Source of the DNA: Ramlibacter tataouinensis TTB310
GTDB taxonomy: Bacteria; Pseudomonadota; Gammaproteobacteria; Burkholderiales; Burkholderiaceae_C
NCBI RefSeq assembly: GCF_000215705.1
Contig: NC_015677.1
Coordinates: 3,980,001 to 4,044,000, forward strand
Direction of reading: 5' to 3'
Length of the DNA stretch: 64,000 nt
In this document: positions 14,333 to 22,656 of the stretch, one piece after another
Position numbering within the stretch: position 1 is the first letter of the stretch
How the letters are laid out: the number at the start of each line of letters is the position of its first letter
Program-made: the position numbers and the translations under genes
Notes under the pieces: model-generated
Seen by the model: the letters and a program-made list of their open reading frames with translations, nothing else
The model's database searches: none
Told to the model about the DNA's origin: nothing

Positions 14333-14818
14333 TCAGCGCCGGCGCTTGGGCGCCAGCAGCGTCCCGCGGCAGCCCCTGGCGCCGCACCAGCAGGGGTACT
14401 CGGCCTTGAGCTTCTTGGTGTAGGGCTCGTCGATGATCAGCCCGTAGTCGTAGTTGAGCTCCTCGCCAACGCGGATGTTGCGCAGCGCCTTGATGAAGAC
14501 GCGGCCGTCCTCCTCGTCGGCCTCGCAGTTCGGGTCGCAGGAATGGTTGATCCAGCGCGAGGAATTGCCGCCGTACAGGGCGTCGATCACCCGGTCCTCG
14601 TCGACATGGAAGTAGAAGGTGTGGTTGGGGTCGCCGGGGTCGTGCGGGTGGCGGCGCTGCGCCTCCTTCCAGCTGATGATCTCGCCCACGTATTCGATGA
14701 TGGTCTCGCCTTCGGCGATGTCCTGGACGGCGAACACGCCCTTGCCATGGATGCCCGACCGCCGGACCTGGATTTTCCGGCCGGCGCCGGCGCCGCCCCC
14801 TGCTGCTGTTGCTGGCAT
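14333..14818 (-). CDS. SET-domain protein lysine methyltransferase
   Basis: A 161-residue protein from ATG 14818; the frame is open upstream but the upstream part is not conserved-looking. It is essentially one complete SET domain: GIHGKGVFA (22-30), EYVGEIISW (42-50), RWINHSCDPNCE (88-99, the pseudoknot core), GEELNYDYG (118-126, with catalytic-type Tyr) and a post-SET CWCGARGC (143-150) whose cysteines would bind zinc. Known SET enzymes methylate lysines of proteins, classically histones. It heads the birA operon and is divergent from topB, 76 nt away. The substrate is unknown; the Lys/Ala-rich tail of the neighbouring topoisomerase is a candidate by context only. Confidence 0.93.
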   Translation of the reverse strand: MPATAAGGGAGAGRKIQVRRSGIHGKGVFAVQDIAEGETIIEYVGEIISWKEAQRRHPHDPGDPNHTFYFHVDEDRVIDALYGGNSSRWINHSCDPNCEADEEDGRVFIKALRNIRVGEELNYDYGLIIDEPYTKKLKAEYPCWCGARGCRGTLLAPKRRR

Positions 14819-14852
14819 TCGCGAAACTCTGATAAGTTGAGATGTGCACATG

Positions 14853-14876
14853 CGCGCGTACGCGTACGTACGCGCG
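14853..14876. promoter_or_regulatory. Perfect inverted repeat in the SET/topB divergent promoter region
   Basis: Two 10-bp arms, CGCGCGTACG and CGTACGCGCG, flank CGTA. It sits 34 nt upstream of the SET start and 18 nt upstream of the topB ATG, so a bound protein could control both genes. The alternating CG/TA steps could alternatively favour Z-DNA. The binding protein is unknown. Confidence 0.5.
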
Positions 14877-14894
14877 AGAGCCGAGATTGTAGAA

Positions 14895-17864
14895 ATGTCC
14901 AAGACACTCATCATTGCCGAGAAGCCTTCCGTCGCGCAGGACATCGTGCGCGCCCTCACGCCCGTGGCCGGCAAGTTCGACAAGCACGACGAGCACTTCG
15001 AGAACGACCGCTACGTGGTCACCAGCGCCGTCGGCCACCTGGTGGAGATCCAGGCGCCCGAGGAGTTCGACGTCAAGCGCGGCAAGTGGAGCTTCGCCCA
15101 CCTGCCGGTCATCCCGCCGTACTTCGACTTGAAGCCGGTGGACAAGACCAAGGGCCGGCTCAACGCCGTGGTCAAGCTGGCCAAGCGCAAGGACGTGACC
15201 GAACTGGTCAACGCCTGCGACGCGGGCCGCGAGGGCGAGCTCATCTTCCGGTTGATCGAGCAGTTCGCCGGCGGCGGCAATCCGCTGGGCAAGCCGGTGC
15301 GGCGGCTGTGGCTGCAGTCCATGACCCCCCAGGCCATCCGCGACGGCTTCGAGCAGCTGCGCACCGACCGCCAGATGGAGGGCCTGGCCTCGGCCGCGCG
15401 CTCGCGCTCCGAGGCCGACTGGCTGGTGGGCATCAACGGCACGCGCGCCATGACGGCCTTCAACTCGCGCGACGGCGGCTTCTTCCTGACCACCGTGGGC
15501 CGGGTGCAGACGCCCACGCTGGCCGTGGTGGTCGAGCGCGAGGAGCAGATCCGCAGGTTCGTCAGCCGCGACTACTGGGAGATCCACGCCAGCTTCCTGG
15601 CCGAGGCCGGCGAGTACCCGGGCAAGTGGTTCGACCCCAAGTGGAAAAAGAACCCCGACGACGCCGAGCAGAAGGCCGACCGGGTCTGGACGCTGCAGGA
15701 GGCGCAGGCCATCGCCGACGCGGTGCGCGGCAAAGCCGCCACCGTCACCGAGGAATCCAAGCCCACCACCCAGGCTTCGCCGCTGCTGTTCGACCTGACC
15801 TCGCTGCAGCGCGAGGCCAACGGCCGCTTCGGCTACTCGGCCAAGACCACGCTGGCACTGGCGCAGTCGCTGTACGAGCGCCACAAGGCGCTGACCTACC
15901 CGCGGACCGACTCGCGCGCCCTGCCCGAGGACTACCTGGGCACCGTCAAGCAGACCATGCAGATGCTGGCCGCCAGCGGCATGCGCCACCTGGCCCCGTT
16001 CGCCCAGCAGGCCATCGACGGCAACTACGTCAAGCCCACCAGGCGCGTCTTCGACAACAGCAAGGTCAGCGACCACTTCGCCATCATCCCCACGCTGCAG
16101 GCGCCCAGCGGGCTGTCGGATGCCGAGCAGAAGCTGTACGACCTGGTGGTGCGGCGCTTCCTGTCCATCTTCTTCCCCAGCGCCGAGCACCTGGTGACCA
16201 CCCGCATCAACCAGGTGGTGGGCCACCACTTCAAGACCGAGGGCAAGGTGCTGGTCAAGCCGGGCTGGCTGGCCATCTGGGGCAAGGAAGCCGACGTGGA
16301 GGGCGACGAGAACAGCAAGACGCTGGTGCCGGTGAAGCCCGGCGAGATGGTCCGCACCGAGTCGGTGGAGGCCAGGGGCCTGAAGACCCGGCCGCCCGCG
16401 CGCTACTCGGAAGCCACGCTGCTGGGCGCGATGGAGGGAGCCGGCAAGCTGGTGGAGGACGACGAGCTGCGCGAGGCCATGCAGGACAAGGGCCTGGGCA
16501 CGCCGGCCACCCGGGCCGCCATCATCGAGGGCCTGATCAACGAGAGGTACATGTTCCGCGAGGGCCGCGAGCTGATCCCCACGGCCAAGGCCTTCCAGCT
16601 GATGACGCTGCTGCGCGGGCTGGGCGTGGAGGAGCTCTCCCGCCCCGAGCTGACCGGCGAGTGGGAGTACAAGCTGGCGCAGATGGAGCGCGGCCAGTTG
16701 AGCCGCGACGCCTTCATGCAGGAGATCGCCGAGATGACGAAGCACATCGTCAAGAAGGCCAAGGAGTACGACCGCGACACCGTCCCGGGCGATTACGCCA
16801 CGCTGAAGACGCCCTGCCCCAACTGCGGCGGCGTCGTCAAGGAGAACTACCGGCGCTACAGCTGCGTCGGCCGCAAGGGCGACGGCAGCGACGCCTGCGG
16901 CTTCTCGTTCACCAAGATCCCGGCCGGCCGGGCTTTCGAGCTGCACGAGGTCGAGCAGTTCCTGCGCGACAAGCGCATCGGCCCGCTGGAGGGCTTCCGC
17001 TCCAAGGCGGGCTGGCCGTTCACCGCCGAGATCGCGCTCAAGTACGGCGAGGAAGAGAAGAACTGGAAGCTGGAGTTCGACTTCGGCGACGAGCAGGACC
17101 CGAGCGAGACCGGCGAGCTGGTGGACTTCGGCGCGCAGCAGCCGCTGGGCCCCTGCCCCAAATGCGCCGCCCGGGTGTTCGAGTTCGGCAAGAACTACGT
17201 CTGCGAGCGGTCCGTGCCCACGCCGCAGCAGCCCACCCCCAGCTGCGACTTCAAGACCGGCCAGATCATCCTGCAGCAGCCCGTCGAGCGCGAGCAGATG
17301 CAAAAGCTGCTGGCCACCGGCCGGACCGACCTGCTGGACAAGTTCGTCTCCATGCGCACGCGCCGCCCCTTCAAGGCGCGCCTGGCCTGGGACGCCGAAG
17401 CCGGCAAGGTGAATTTCGAGTTCGAGCCGCGCGAGAGCAAGTTCCCCCCGCGCAAGGGCGCGGGCGCGGCGCGGCCGGCAACGGGCAAGACCGCGCCGCG
17501 CAAAGCAGCTGTCGGCAGGAAGGCAGGCGCGGCCATTCCTGCCGACAAGGGCACTGCTGCCGCCAAGAAGGCCGCCGGCGCGAAGCCTGTGGCTGCCGCC
17601 AAGAAAGCCGCGGCACCCAAGGCACCCCGCAAGACCGGTCCCGGCCTCACGCCCAGCCCGCAGCTGGCCGCCGTGGTGGGCGCCGAGCCGGTGGCCCGCA
17701 CCGAGGTCATCAAGAAGCTGTGGGACTACATCAAGGCCAACGGCCTGCAGGATGCCGCCAACAAGCGCGCCATCAACGCCGACGCCAAGCTGGCCGCGGT
17801 GTTCGGCAAGCCACAGGTGACCATGTTCGAGCTGGCGGGCATCGTCGGCAAGCACCTGTCGTAG
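14895..17864 (+). CDS. topB: DNA topoisomerase III with H1-like tail and C-terminal SWIB domain
   Basis: A 989-residue type IA topoisomerase that passes single strands through a transient break and decatenates DNA. TOPRIM motifs are AEKPS (8-12) and DAGREGE (109-115); the catalytic tyrosine is Tyr335 in TYPRTDSR. After the core there are zinc-ribbon-like segments (CPNCGG...C...C and CPKCAA...C...C, about 640-800). Residues about 853-914 are a low-complexity Lys/Ala/Pro tail like bacterial H1-type histones, and about 915-989 form a SWIB/MDM2-type domain (LWDYIKANGLQD, ANKRAINADAKL, FGKPQVTMFEL). E. coli TopB is about 650 residues, so about 330 are extra. The start is MSKTLIIAEKPS. Confidence 0.95.
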   Translation: MSKTLIIAEKPSVAQDIVRALTPVAGKFDKHDEHFENDRYVVTSAVGHLVEIQAPEEFDVKRGKWSFAHLPVIPPYFDLKPVDKTKGRLNAVVKLAKRKDVTELVNACDAGREGELIFRLIEQFAGGGNPLGKPVRRLWLQSMTPQAIRDGFEQLRTDRQMEGLASAARSRSEADWLVGINGTRAMTAFNSRDGGFFLTTVGRVQTPTLAVVVEREEQIRRFVSRDYWEIHASFLAEAGEYPGKWFDPKWKKNPDDAEQKADRVWTLQEAQAIADAVRGKAATVTEESKPTTQASPLLFDLTSLQREANGRFGYSAKTTLALAQSLYERHKALTYPRTDSRALPEDYLGTVKQTMQMLAASGMRHLAPFAQQAIDGNYVKPTRRVFDNSKVSDHFAIIPTLQAPSGLSDAEQKLYDLVVRRFLSIFFPSAEHLVTTRINQVVGHHFKTEGKVLVKPGWLAIWGKEADVEGDENSKTLVPVKPGEMVRTESVEARGLKTRPPARYSEATLLGAMEGAGKLVEDDELREAMQDKGLGTPATRAAIIEGLINERYMFREGRELIPTAKAFQLMTLLRGLGVEELSRPELTGEWEYKLAQMERGQLSRDAFMQEIAEMTKHIVKKAKEYDRDTVPGDYATLKTPCPNCGGVVKENYRRYSCVGRKGDGSDACGFSFTKIPAGRAFELHEVEQFLRDKRIGPLEGFRSKAGWPFTAEIALKYGEEEKNWKLEFDFGDEQDPSETGELVDFGAQQPLGPCPKCAARVFEFGKNYVCERSVPTPQQPTPSCDFKTGQIILQQPVEREQMQKLLATGRTDLLDKFVSMRTRRPFKARLAWDAEAGKVNFEFEPRESKFPPRKGAGAARPATGKTAPRKAAVGRKAGAAIPADKGTAAAKKAAGAKPVAAAKKAAAPKAPRKTGPGLTPSPQLAAVVGAEPVARTEVIKKLWDYIKANGLQDAANKRAINADAKLAAVFGKPQVTMFELAGIVGKHLS

Positions 17865-17958
17865 GCACGGCCGTTCACGGCATCGTGCGCCGCGGACGGC
17901 ATGCCTGCCTACAGGAGCGGCGGCGGTCCGGCGCTAGATTGCGGCCGGGGGTATCGAC

Positions 17959-18570
17959 ATGCTCAAGGCTCTGGCGCTCAACTGCACGCTGAAGAAATCC
18001 GGCGCGCCGTCTTCCACCGACCGGCTGCTGTCCGAGCTGCGGGACGCCTTCGCCGGCCAGGGCGTGGAGACCGAGGCCCTGCGCGTGGTGGACCTGAACA
18101 TCCTGCCGGGCGTCAGCTCGGACGAAGGCCCCGGCGACGACTGGCCGCGGGTGCGGCAGAAGATCGTGCAGTCGGACATCCTGGTGCTGGGCACGCCGAT
18201 CTGGCTGGGCCAGCCCTCCAGCGTGGTCAAGCGCGTGCTGGAGCGGCTGGATGCCTTCCTGGGCGAAACGGACGAGCGCGGCCACATGCCCAGCTACGGC
18301 AAGGTGGCGGTGGTGGCCGTGGTGGGCAACGAGGACGGCGCGCACCATGTGGCGGCCGAATTGTTCCAGGCGCTCAATGACGTGGGCTTCACCATCGCGG
18401 CCAGCGCCAGCACCTACTGGGTGGGCGAAGCCATGGGAAAGACCGACTACCAGGACCTGCCGCAGCGGCCCTCCAACACGGCCCAGACCACCGGCATCGC
18501 CGCGGTCACCGCGGCGCATCTGGCGCGGCTGCTGAAGACGGGCGCCTACCCGCCCATCCCCAAGGGCTGA
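17959..18570 (+). CDS. NAD(P)H-dependent FMN reductase / flavodoxin-fold protein
   Basis: A 203-residue flavodoxin-like fold: beta strand MLKALALNCTLK followed by a phosphate-binding loop (SGAPSSTDRL), then VLGTPIWLGQPSSVVKRVLERLDAF, the hallmark of NADPH-dependent FMN reductases. It probably reduces flavin or quinones in the cytosol. It stands alone, 94 nt after topB, with a TAGATT -10-like hexamer at 17935 just before the start. The substrate is unknown. Confidence 0.85.
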   Translation: MLKALALNCTLKKSGAPSSTDRLLSELRDAFAGQGVETEALRVVDLNILPGVSSDEGPGDDWPRVRQKIVQSDILVLGTPIWLGQPSSVVKRVLERLDAFLGETDERGHMPSYGKVAVVAVVGNEDGAHHVAAELFQALNDVGFTIAASASTYWVGEAMGKTDYQDLPQRPSNTAQTTGIAAVTAAHLARLLKTGAYPPIPKG

Positions 18571-18580
18571 GCGGCCGGGC

Positions 18581-18898
18581 TCAGGCCTTGGCGCGCGCGG
18601 CCGCGTTGCGCTTGCGCGTGGCCGCCGCCTTCCTGGCCGAGGCGGAGCGTTCTTCCGGCGAGCGTGCCGCCGAAGCGCGGCCGCCCGCCTTGCCGCCCTT
18701 CTTCGACGGGTCGGTGTTCATGGGCTTGCCGCGGCCGGAGCCGCTTTTCTTGCCACCGCCGGTCTCCTTGTTGACGGTGGCCCAGGCGCGGCGCTCGGCC
18801 TCGTCCTTACCGAGGCCGCGGCTTTCGTAGCTCTCCTCGATGTGCTCGGCCTGGCGTTTCTGCTTGTCGGTGTACGCCGATTTATCTCCACGTGGCAT
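18581..18898 (-). CDS. Small basic KGG-motif protein (annotated elsewhere as plasmid-stabilisation-like)
   Basis: A 105-residue very basic protein with a strong GGAGG ribosome site before ATG 18898. The N-terminal half (SAYTDKQKRQAEHIEESYES, then AERRAWATVNKETGGGKKSG) matches a small family common in soil proteobacteria. The C-terminal half holds PSKKGGKAGGRA and an Ala/Lys/Arg-rich end resembling histone H1-like tails. Nucleic-acid binding or a stress role is plausible but not shown. It is convergent with the flavin reductase, 10 nt away. Confidence 0.75.
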   Translation of the reverse strand: MPRGDKSAYTDKQKRQAEHIEESYESRGLGKDEAERRAWATVNKETGGGKKSGSGRGKPMNTDPSKKGGKAGGRASAARSPEERSASARKAAATRKRNAAARAKA

Positions 18899-19096
18899 GG
18901 GAACCTCCGGTGCTTGCTGCCATCGCAAAGAGTAGGGCCGCGCGCCGGCGCCGCCGCGTCGGTGGGCGGCGTTACGGCTTGTCGGCCACGTCAGGGACGC
19001 TGTCGGCGCCCTGTCCGACACGCCGGGCGCCGCGTCGCCGCGTACCCCGTTCACGGCCTTCGTTAGTGGGGCCGGATCTTCACGGAGAAAAGCACC

Positions 19097-19294
19097 ATGT
19101 TCAGACTTCTTCTTTCTACCGGCCTGGCCGTTTTGCTGGCAGCCTGCTCAAGCATGTCGGGTGGTGGTGGCGGCTCCAGCGCCGGTTCAGCAAGCGACAC
19201 CCGCACCATGGGCGGCTCGGACGGTTCCATGCGGACTCGCAGCCCGCATGGCACCGGCGGCCCCGTGGGCGCCAGCGGCGGCGGGCCGAGCTGA
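19097..19294 (+). CDS. Small Gly/Ser-rich lipoprotein
   Basis: A 65-residue protein with a lipoprotein signal (LLLSTGLAVLLAAC, lipobox Cys17). After the Cys come SSMSGGGGGSSAGS and a Gly-, Ser- and Pro-rich stretch with no fold signature. It lies alone between divergent and convergent neighbours; the ribosome site is weak. The function is not recognised. Confidence 0.6.
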   Translation: MFRLLLSTGLAVLLAACSSMSGGGGGSSAGSASDTRTMGGSDGSMRTRSPHGTGGPVGASGGGPS

Positions 19295-19307
19295 GCGGCA
19301 AAGCTGC

Positions 19308-20687
19308 TCAGGCGGGGCGCCGCAGGTGCCAGGCCTTGGGCCGGGCAAAGGCCTGGATGCCGTAGCGCGACAGCGTGAGCCCCACGCCGGAGTCGCCGAC
19401 CCCGCTCCACGGCAGGCGTGGGCTGACGCGGTCGCAGCAGTTCCAGTACACGCTGCCGGCGTGGACCTGCGCCAGCAGCTGCCGCGCGCGCCGCTCGTCC
19501 GGCGTGTAGACGCCGGCCGTCAGGCCGTAGCGCGTGTCGTTCATCAGGCGCACCGCCTCGGCGTCGTCCCGCACCTTCTGGATGCCGATCACCGGCCCGA
19601 AGCTTTCCTCGCGCATCAGCTGCATGCCATGGTCCACGCCGCTCAGCACGGCCGGCGCGAACCAGTGGCCCGGCCCGGGCAGGCGCCGGGCGCTGCCGGT
19701 GTGCAGCAGCGCACCCTTGTCCACCGCCTGCGCCACCTGCGCCTCCAGCACCGCCAGCTGGGCGCCGCGCGTGAGCGGGCCGATGTAGGTCTCCTCGCTC
19801 ATGGGCGGCCCGAGCCTGAAGCCCTGCACCGTGCGCACGAAGGCCGCGACGAAGGCGTCGTGCACCTGCTCGTGCACGTAGATGCGCTCGACCGAGCAGC
19901 AGCTCTGGCCGGTGTTGTACATGGCGCCGTCGGCCAGCGCCTGGGCGGCCGCCTCGGGGTCGGCGTCCTCGCAGACGTAGGTCGGGTCCTTGCCGCCCAG
20001 CTCCAGCTGCAGCTTGACCAGCCGGGGACCCAGCGCCTGCGCGATGCGCTGGCCGGTGGCATGCGAACCGGTGAAGAACAGGCCGTCGATGGGCTGCGCC
20101 AGCAGCGCGCCGCCGACCTCGCCCGTACCCACCAGGGTGCGGAACACGCCCGGCGGCACGCCGGACTGGTGCAGCAGGCGCTGGATCTCCAGGCCGGTCA
20201 TGCTCGCGTACTCGGACGGCTTGTACAGCACGGCATTGCCGGCCAGCAGCGCTGGCACGATCACGTTGCAGCCGACGAACCAGGGGTAGTTCCAGGCCGA
20301 GATGTTGGCCACCACGCCCAGCGGCACCTGCTCGATCTGCTCGGTCATGGCGCCGTCGGCCCAGACGGTTTCGCTGGCCAGGGCGCGGGGCGTCTCCTCC
20401 AGGAAGAAGTCGAGGCGCGCCATGAGGCCGTTCAGCTCGTTGCGGGACATGCGGACGGGCTTGCCCGTCTCGCGCGTCATGACGGCGGCCAGCGATTCCA
20501 GCTCGCCGCGCACCGCCTCCCGGAAACGGCCCAGGCAGGCCAGCCGCTGGTCCAGCGGCTGCATCGCCCAGGCCGGCTGGGCGGCACGCGCCGCGATGGC
20601 CGCCGCCTGCACCGATGCCGCGTCGTCGCAGGCCAGCTCGGCGATGCGCTGGCCGTCGGCCGGGTTGATCACCTGCAGCGTGCTCAC
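19308..20687 (-). CDS. NAD(P)-dependent aldehyde dehydrogenase (gamma-glutamyl aldehyde step)
   Basis: A 459-residue aldehyde dehydrogenase starting at a GTG that overlaps the preceding stop (GTGA). NAD-binding ISAWNYPWF, the general-base region LELGGKDP and the nucleophile motif GQSCCSVERI are present. It is the last gene of a four-gene gamma-glutamylation operon, where it would oxidise a gamma-glutamyl-amino aldehyde to the acid, like PuuC. The Cys-Cys pair at the active site is slightly unusual. The frame is open upstream through the neighbouring gene, but that part is a shadow. Confidence 0.9.
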   Translation of the reverse strand: MSTLQVINPADGQRIAELACDDAASVQAAAIAARAAQPAWAMQPLDQRLACLGRFREAVRGELESLAAVMTRETGKPVRMSRNELNGLMARLDFFLEETPRALASETVWADGAMTEQIEQVPLGVVANISAWNYPWFVGCNVIVPALLAGNAVLYKPSEYASMTGLEIQRLLHQSGVPPGVFRTLVGTGEVGGALLAQPIDGLFFTGSHATGQRIAQALGPRLVKLQLELGGKDPTYVCEDADPEAAAQALADGAMYNTGQSCCSVERIYVHEQVHDAFVAAFVRTVQGFRLGPPMSEETYIGPLTRGAQLAVLEAQVAQAVDKGALLHTGSARRLPGPGHWFAPAVLSGVDHGMQLMREESFGPVIGIQKVRDDAEAVRLMNDTRYGLTAGVYTPDERRARQLLAQVHAGSVYWNCCDRVSPRLPWSGVGDSGVGLTLSRYGIQAFARPKAWHLRRPA

Positions 20688-21487
20688 TGCCGCAGGCTCC
20701 CGCGTTCCTTGGCCGCGGACACCGCGGCCAGGAAGTCCTGCAGCAGCGCCGCGTCGTCGATGGTGGCCATGTCCGGCTGGTGGAACTCGGGGTGCCACTG
20801 CACGGCGGCGATGTACGGCTTGTCCGGGTCCTTGCGGCGGATGGCCTCGACCACGCCGTCCTCGTGGCTCACCGCCTCGGCCACGAACTCGTCGGACAGG
20901 CGCTTGATGCCCTGGTGGTGGATGCTGTTGACCCGCGCCCGCTCCACGCCGGGGTAGAGCTGCGACAGCCGGCTGCCGGGGAGGATCTCGATGCTGTGGT
21001 GGTTCAGGTCGTAGATGTCGGGGTCGCGGTGCCGCAGCGAATCCGGGATCTGGGTGTTGATGTCCTGCCACAGCGTGCCGCCGAAGGCCACGTTGAGCAG
21101 CTGCAGGCCGCGGCACACGCCGAACACCGGCTTGCCGTGCGACTCGAACGCGGCCACTAGGGCCTTGTCGTACTCGTCGCGGATGCGGTCGCCGCTCCAG
21201 CGCTCCTCCAGCGGGACCTCGCCGTAGCTGCCGGGCCAGACGTCGGCGCCGCCGTGCAGCACCAGCCCGTCCAGCCACTGCGCGTAGTGCTCGTAGGTCA
21301 CGTCGCCGCGCGCCGTGCTGCCGGTCGGGCAGGGCACCATCACGACCATGGCGCCGGAGGACATGATCCAGTGCGCGATCGACTGCTCCACGTACTGCAG
21401 CGTCTTGTTGGTGAAGAGCGAGCGCGTGGGGTCGGCGTGGGAGAAACAGGCGGACAGGCCGATCTTCAGGCGGCTGGCGGCGATCAT
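20684..21487 (-). CDS. Gamma-glutamyl-GABA hydrolase family class I glutamine amidotransferase (PuuD-like)
   Basis: A 267-residue hydrolase that cleaves the gamma-glutamyl amide and releases glutamate plus an amino acid. The nucleophile is Cys125 in FGVCRGLQ and the catalytic His-Glu lies in QWHPEFH near 236. The strand order and VLHGGADVWP are typical of peptidase C26. It starts 25 nt after the alcohol dehydrogenase gene and its stop overlaps the aldehyde dehydrogenase start by 4 nt, so the two are coupled. The product depends on the operon's true amine substrate. Confidence 0.92.
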   Translation of the reverse strand: MIAASRLKIGLSACFSHADPTRSLFTNKTLQYVEQSIAHWIMSSGAMVVMVPCPTGSTARGDVTYEHYAQWLDGLVLHGGADVWPGSYGEVPLEERWSGDRIRDEYDKALVAAFESHGKPVFGVCRGLQLLNVAFGGTLWQDINTQIPDSLRHRDPDIYDLNHHSIEILPGSRLSQLYPGVERARVNSIHHQGIKRLSDEFVAEAVSHEDGVVEAIRRKDPDKPYIAAVQWHPEFHQPDMATIDDAALLQDFLAAVSAAKERGSLRQ

Positions 21488-21512
21488 GGACGCTTCCTGG
21501 GCTCCTTGCGGT

Positions 21513-22646
21513 CTACAGCGCGGTCTCGAACAGCCGCCGCAGGTCGGCGGGCGTGACGGGCCGCGGGTTGGTGTGGTGGCAGATGTCGGCCGCGGCGATC
21601 TCGACCAGCTGCGGCAGCTGCCGCGCCTGCACGCCGTGCGCCGACAGCCGGCCGGTGATGCCGACGCGGGCCTTGAGCTGCTGCAGCCAGGGCACGAAGG
21701 CCGCGCCGCCGCCCGCGACCTTGCAGGCGTGCGCCAGTTCGTCGAACTTCTCCGGCACGGCCTCGTGGTTCCAGGCCAGCACGGTGTCGATCATCAGCGC
21801 ATTGGCCAGGCCGTGGTGCAGGTCGCAGACCGCGCCCAGCGCATGGGCGCAGGCATGCACCGCGCCCAGGTCCTTCTGGAAGGCGATGGCGCCCATCATC
21901 GACGCCATCATCATGTCGGCGCGGGCCTGCAGCCGGGAGGGCTCATGCACGGCGATGGGCAGGGAGCGCGCCGCGATGCGCGCGCCTTCCAGCGCGATGC
22001 CGTCGCACAGCGGGTGGTAGGCCGGCGAGAGGTAGCTCTCGATGTTGTGGGTGAGCGCGTCCATGCCGGTGGCCGCCGTGACATGGGGCGGCAGCCCCAG
22101 CGTCAGCTCGGGGTCGGCGAACACGCAGCGCGCCAGCACCCGCGGGCTGAAGATGACGCGCTTGAGGTGGGTGGCGTCCTCGCTGATCACCGCCGAGCGG
22201 CCCACCTCCGAGCCGGTGCCGGCGGTGGTCGGCAGCGCCACGAAGTACGGCAGCTCGCCCGCGATCGGCCGCACCTGCGGGTGGTCCCAGGCGTATTCCA
22301 GGATGTCGCCCTCGTGGGTGGCGGCCAGGCCCACCACCTTGGCCACGTCCAGCGCCGCGCCGCCGCCGAAGCCGATCACGCAGTCGGCGCCATGGGCCCG
22401 GTAAGCCGCGGCGCCGTCCATCACCTGCCTGGCGGTCGGGTTGCCCGCCACGCCGGCGTAGAGCGCTACGTCCAGGCCCTGCAGGTGGGTGCGGAACTCC
22501 GCCAGTACCGGCAGCGCGGCCAGCGCCTTGTCCGTCACCAGCAGCGGGCGTTGCAGGCCCTGCTCACGCAGGTGGGGCGCCACTGCCTTGCGGGCGCCGG
22601 CGCCGAAGCGGATGTCGGTGGGGAATGCGAAGCGGCTCAGCTCCAT
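21513..22646 (-). CDS. Iron-containing (group III) alcohol dehydrogenase
   Basis: A 377-residue enzyme of the Fe-ADH family. It has the NAD-binding GFGGGAALDVAK, TTAGTGSEV, and the metal ligand histidines in HNIESYLSPAYH and CAHALGAVCDLHHGLANA. It lies 10 nt downstream of the glutamine-synthetase-like gene. In the canonical puu pathway this position belongs to an FAD amine oxidase (PuuB); here an alcohol dehydrogenase takes its place, suggesting that the glutamylated intermediate carries a hydroxyl group. Confidence 0.93.
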   Translation of the reverse strand: MELSRFAFPTDIRFGAGARKAVAPHLREQGLQRPLLVTDKALAALPVLAEFRTHLQGLDVALYAGVAGNPTARQVMDGAAAYRAHGADCVIGFGGGAALDVAKVVGLAATHEGDILEYAWDHPQVRPIAGELPYFVALPTTAGTGSEVGRSAVISEDATHLKRVIFSPRVLARCVFADPELTLGLPPHVTAATGMDALTHNIESYLSPAYHPLCDGIALEGARIAARSLPIAVHEPSRLQARADMMMASMMGAIAFQKDLGAVHACAHALGAVCDLHHGLANALMIDTVLAWNHEAVPEKFDELAHACKVAGGGAAFVPWLQQLKARVGITGRLSAHGVQARQLPQLVEIAAADICHHTNPRPVTPADLRRLFETAL

Positions 22647-22656
22647 CGCGGCCTTC

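Noticed and set aside
14220..17855. A frame of over 1200 codons on the strand opposite topB
   Set aside because: High GC creates long antisense open frames; its translation is Leu/Ala/Gly/Arg-rich with no domain, while the opposite strand encodes a clear topoisomerase.
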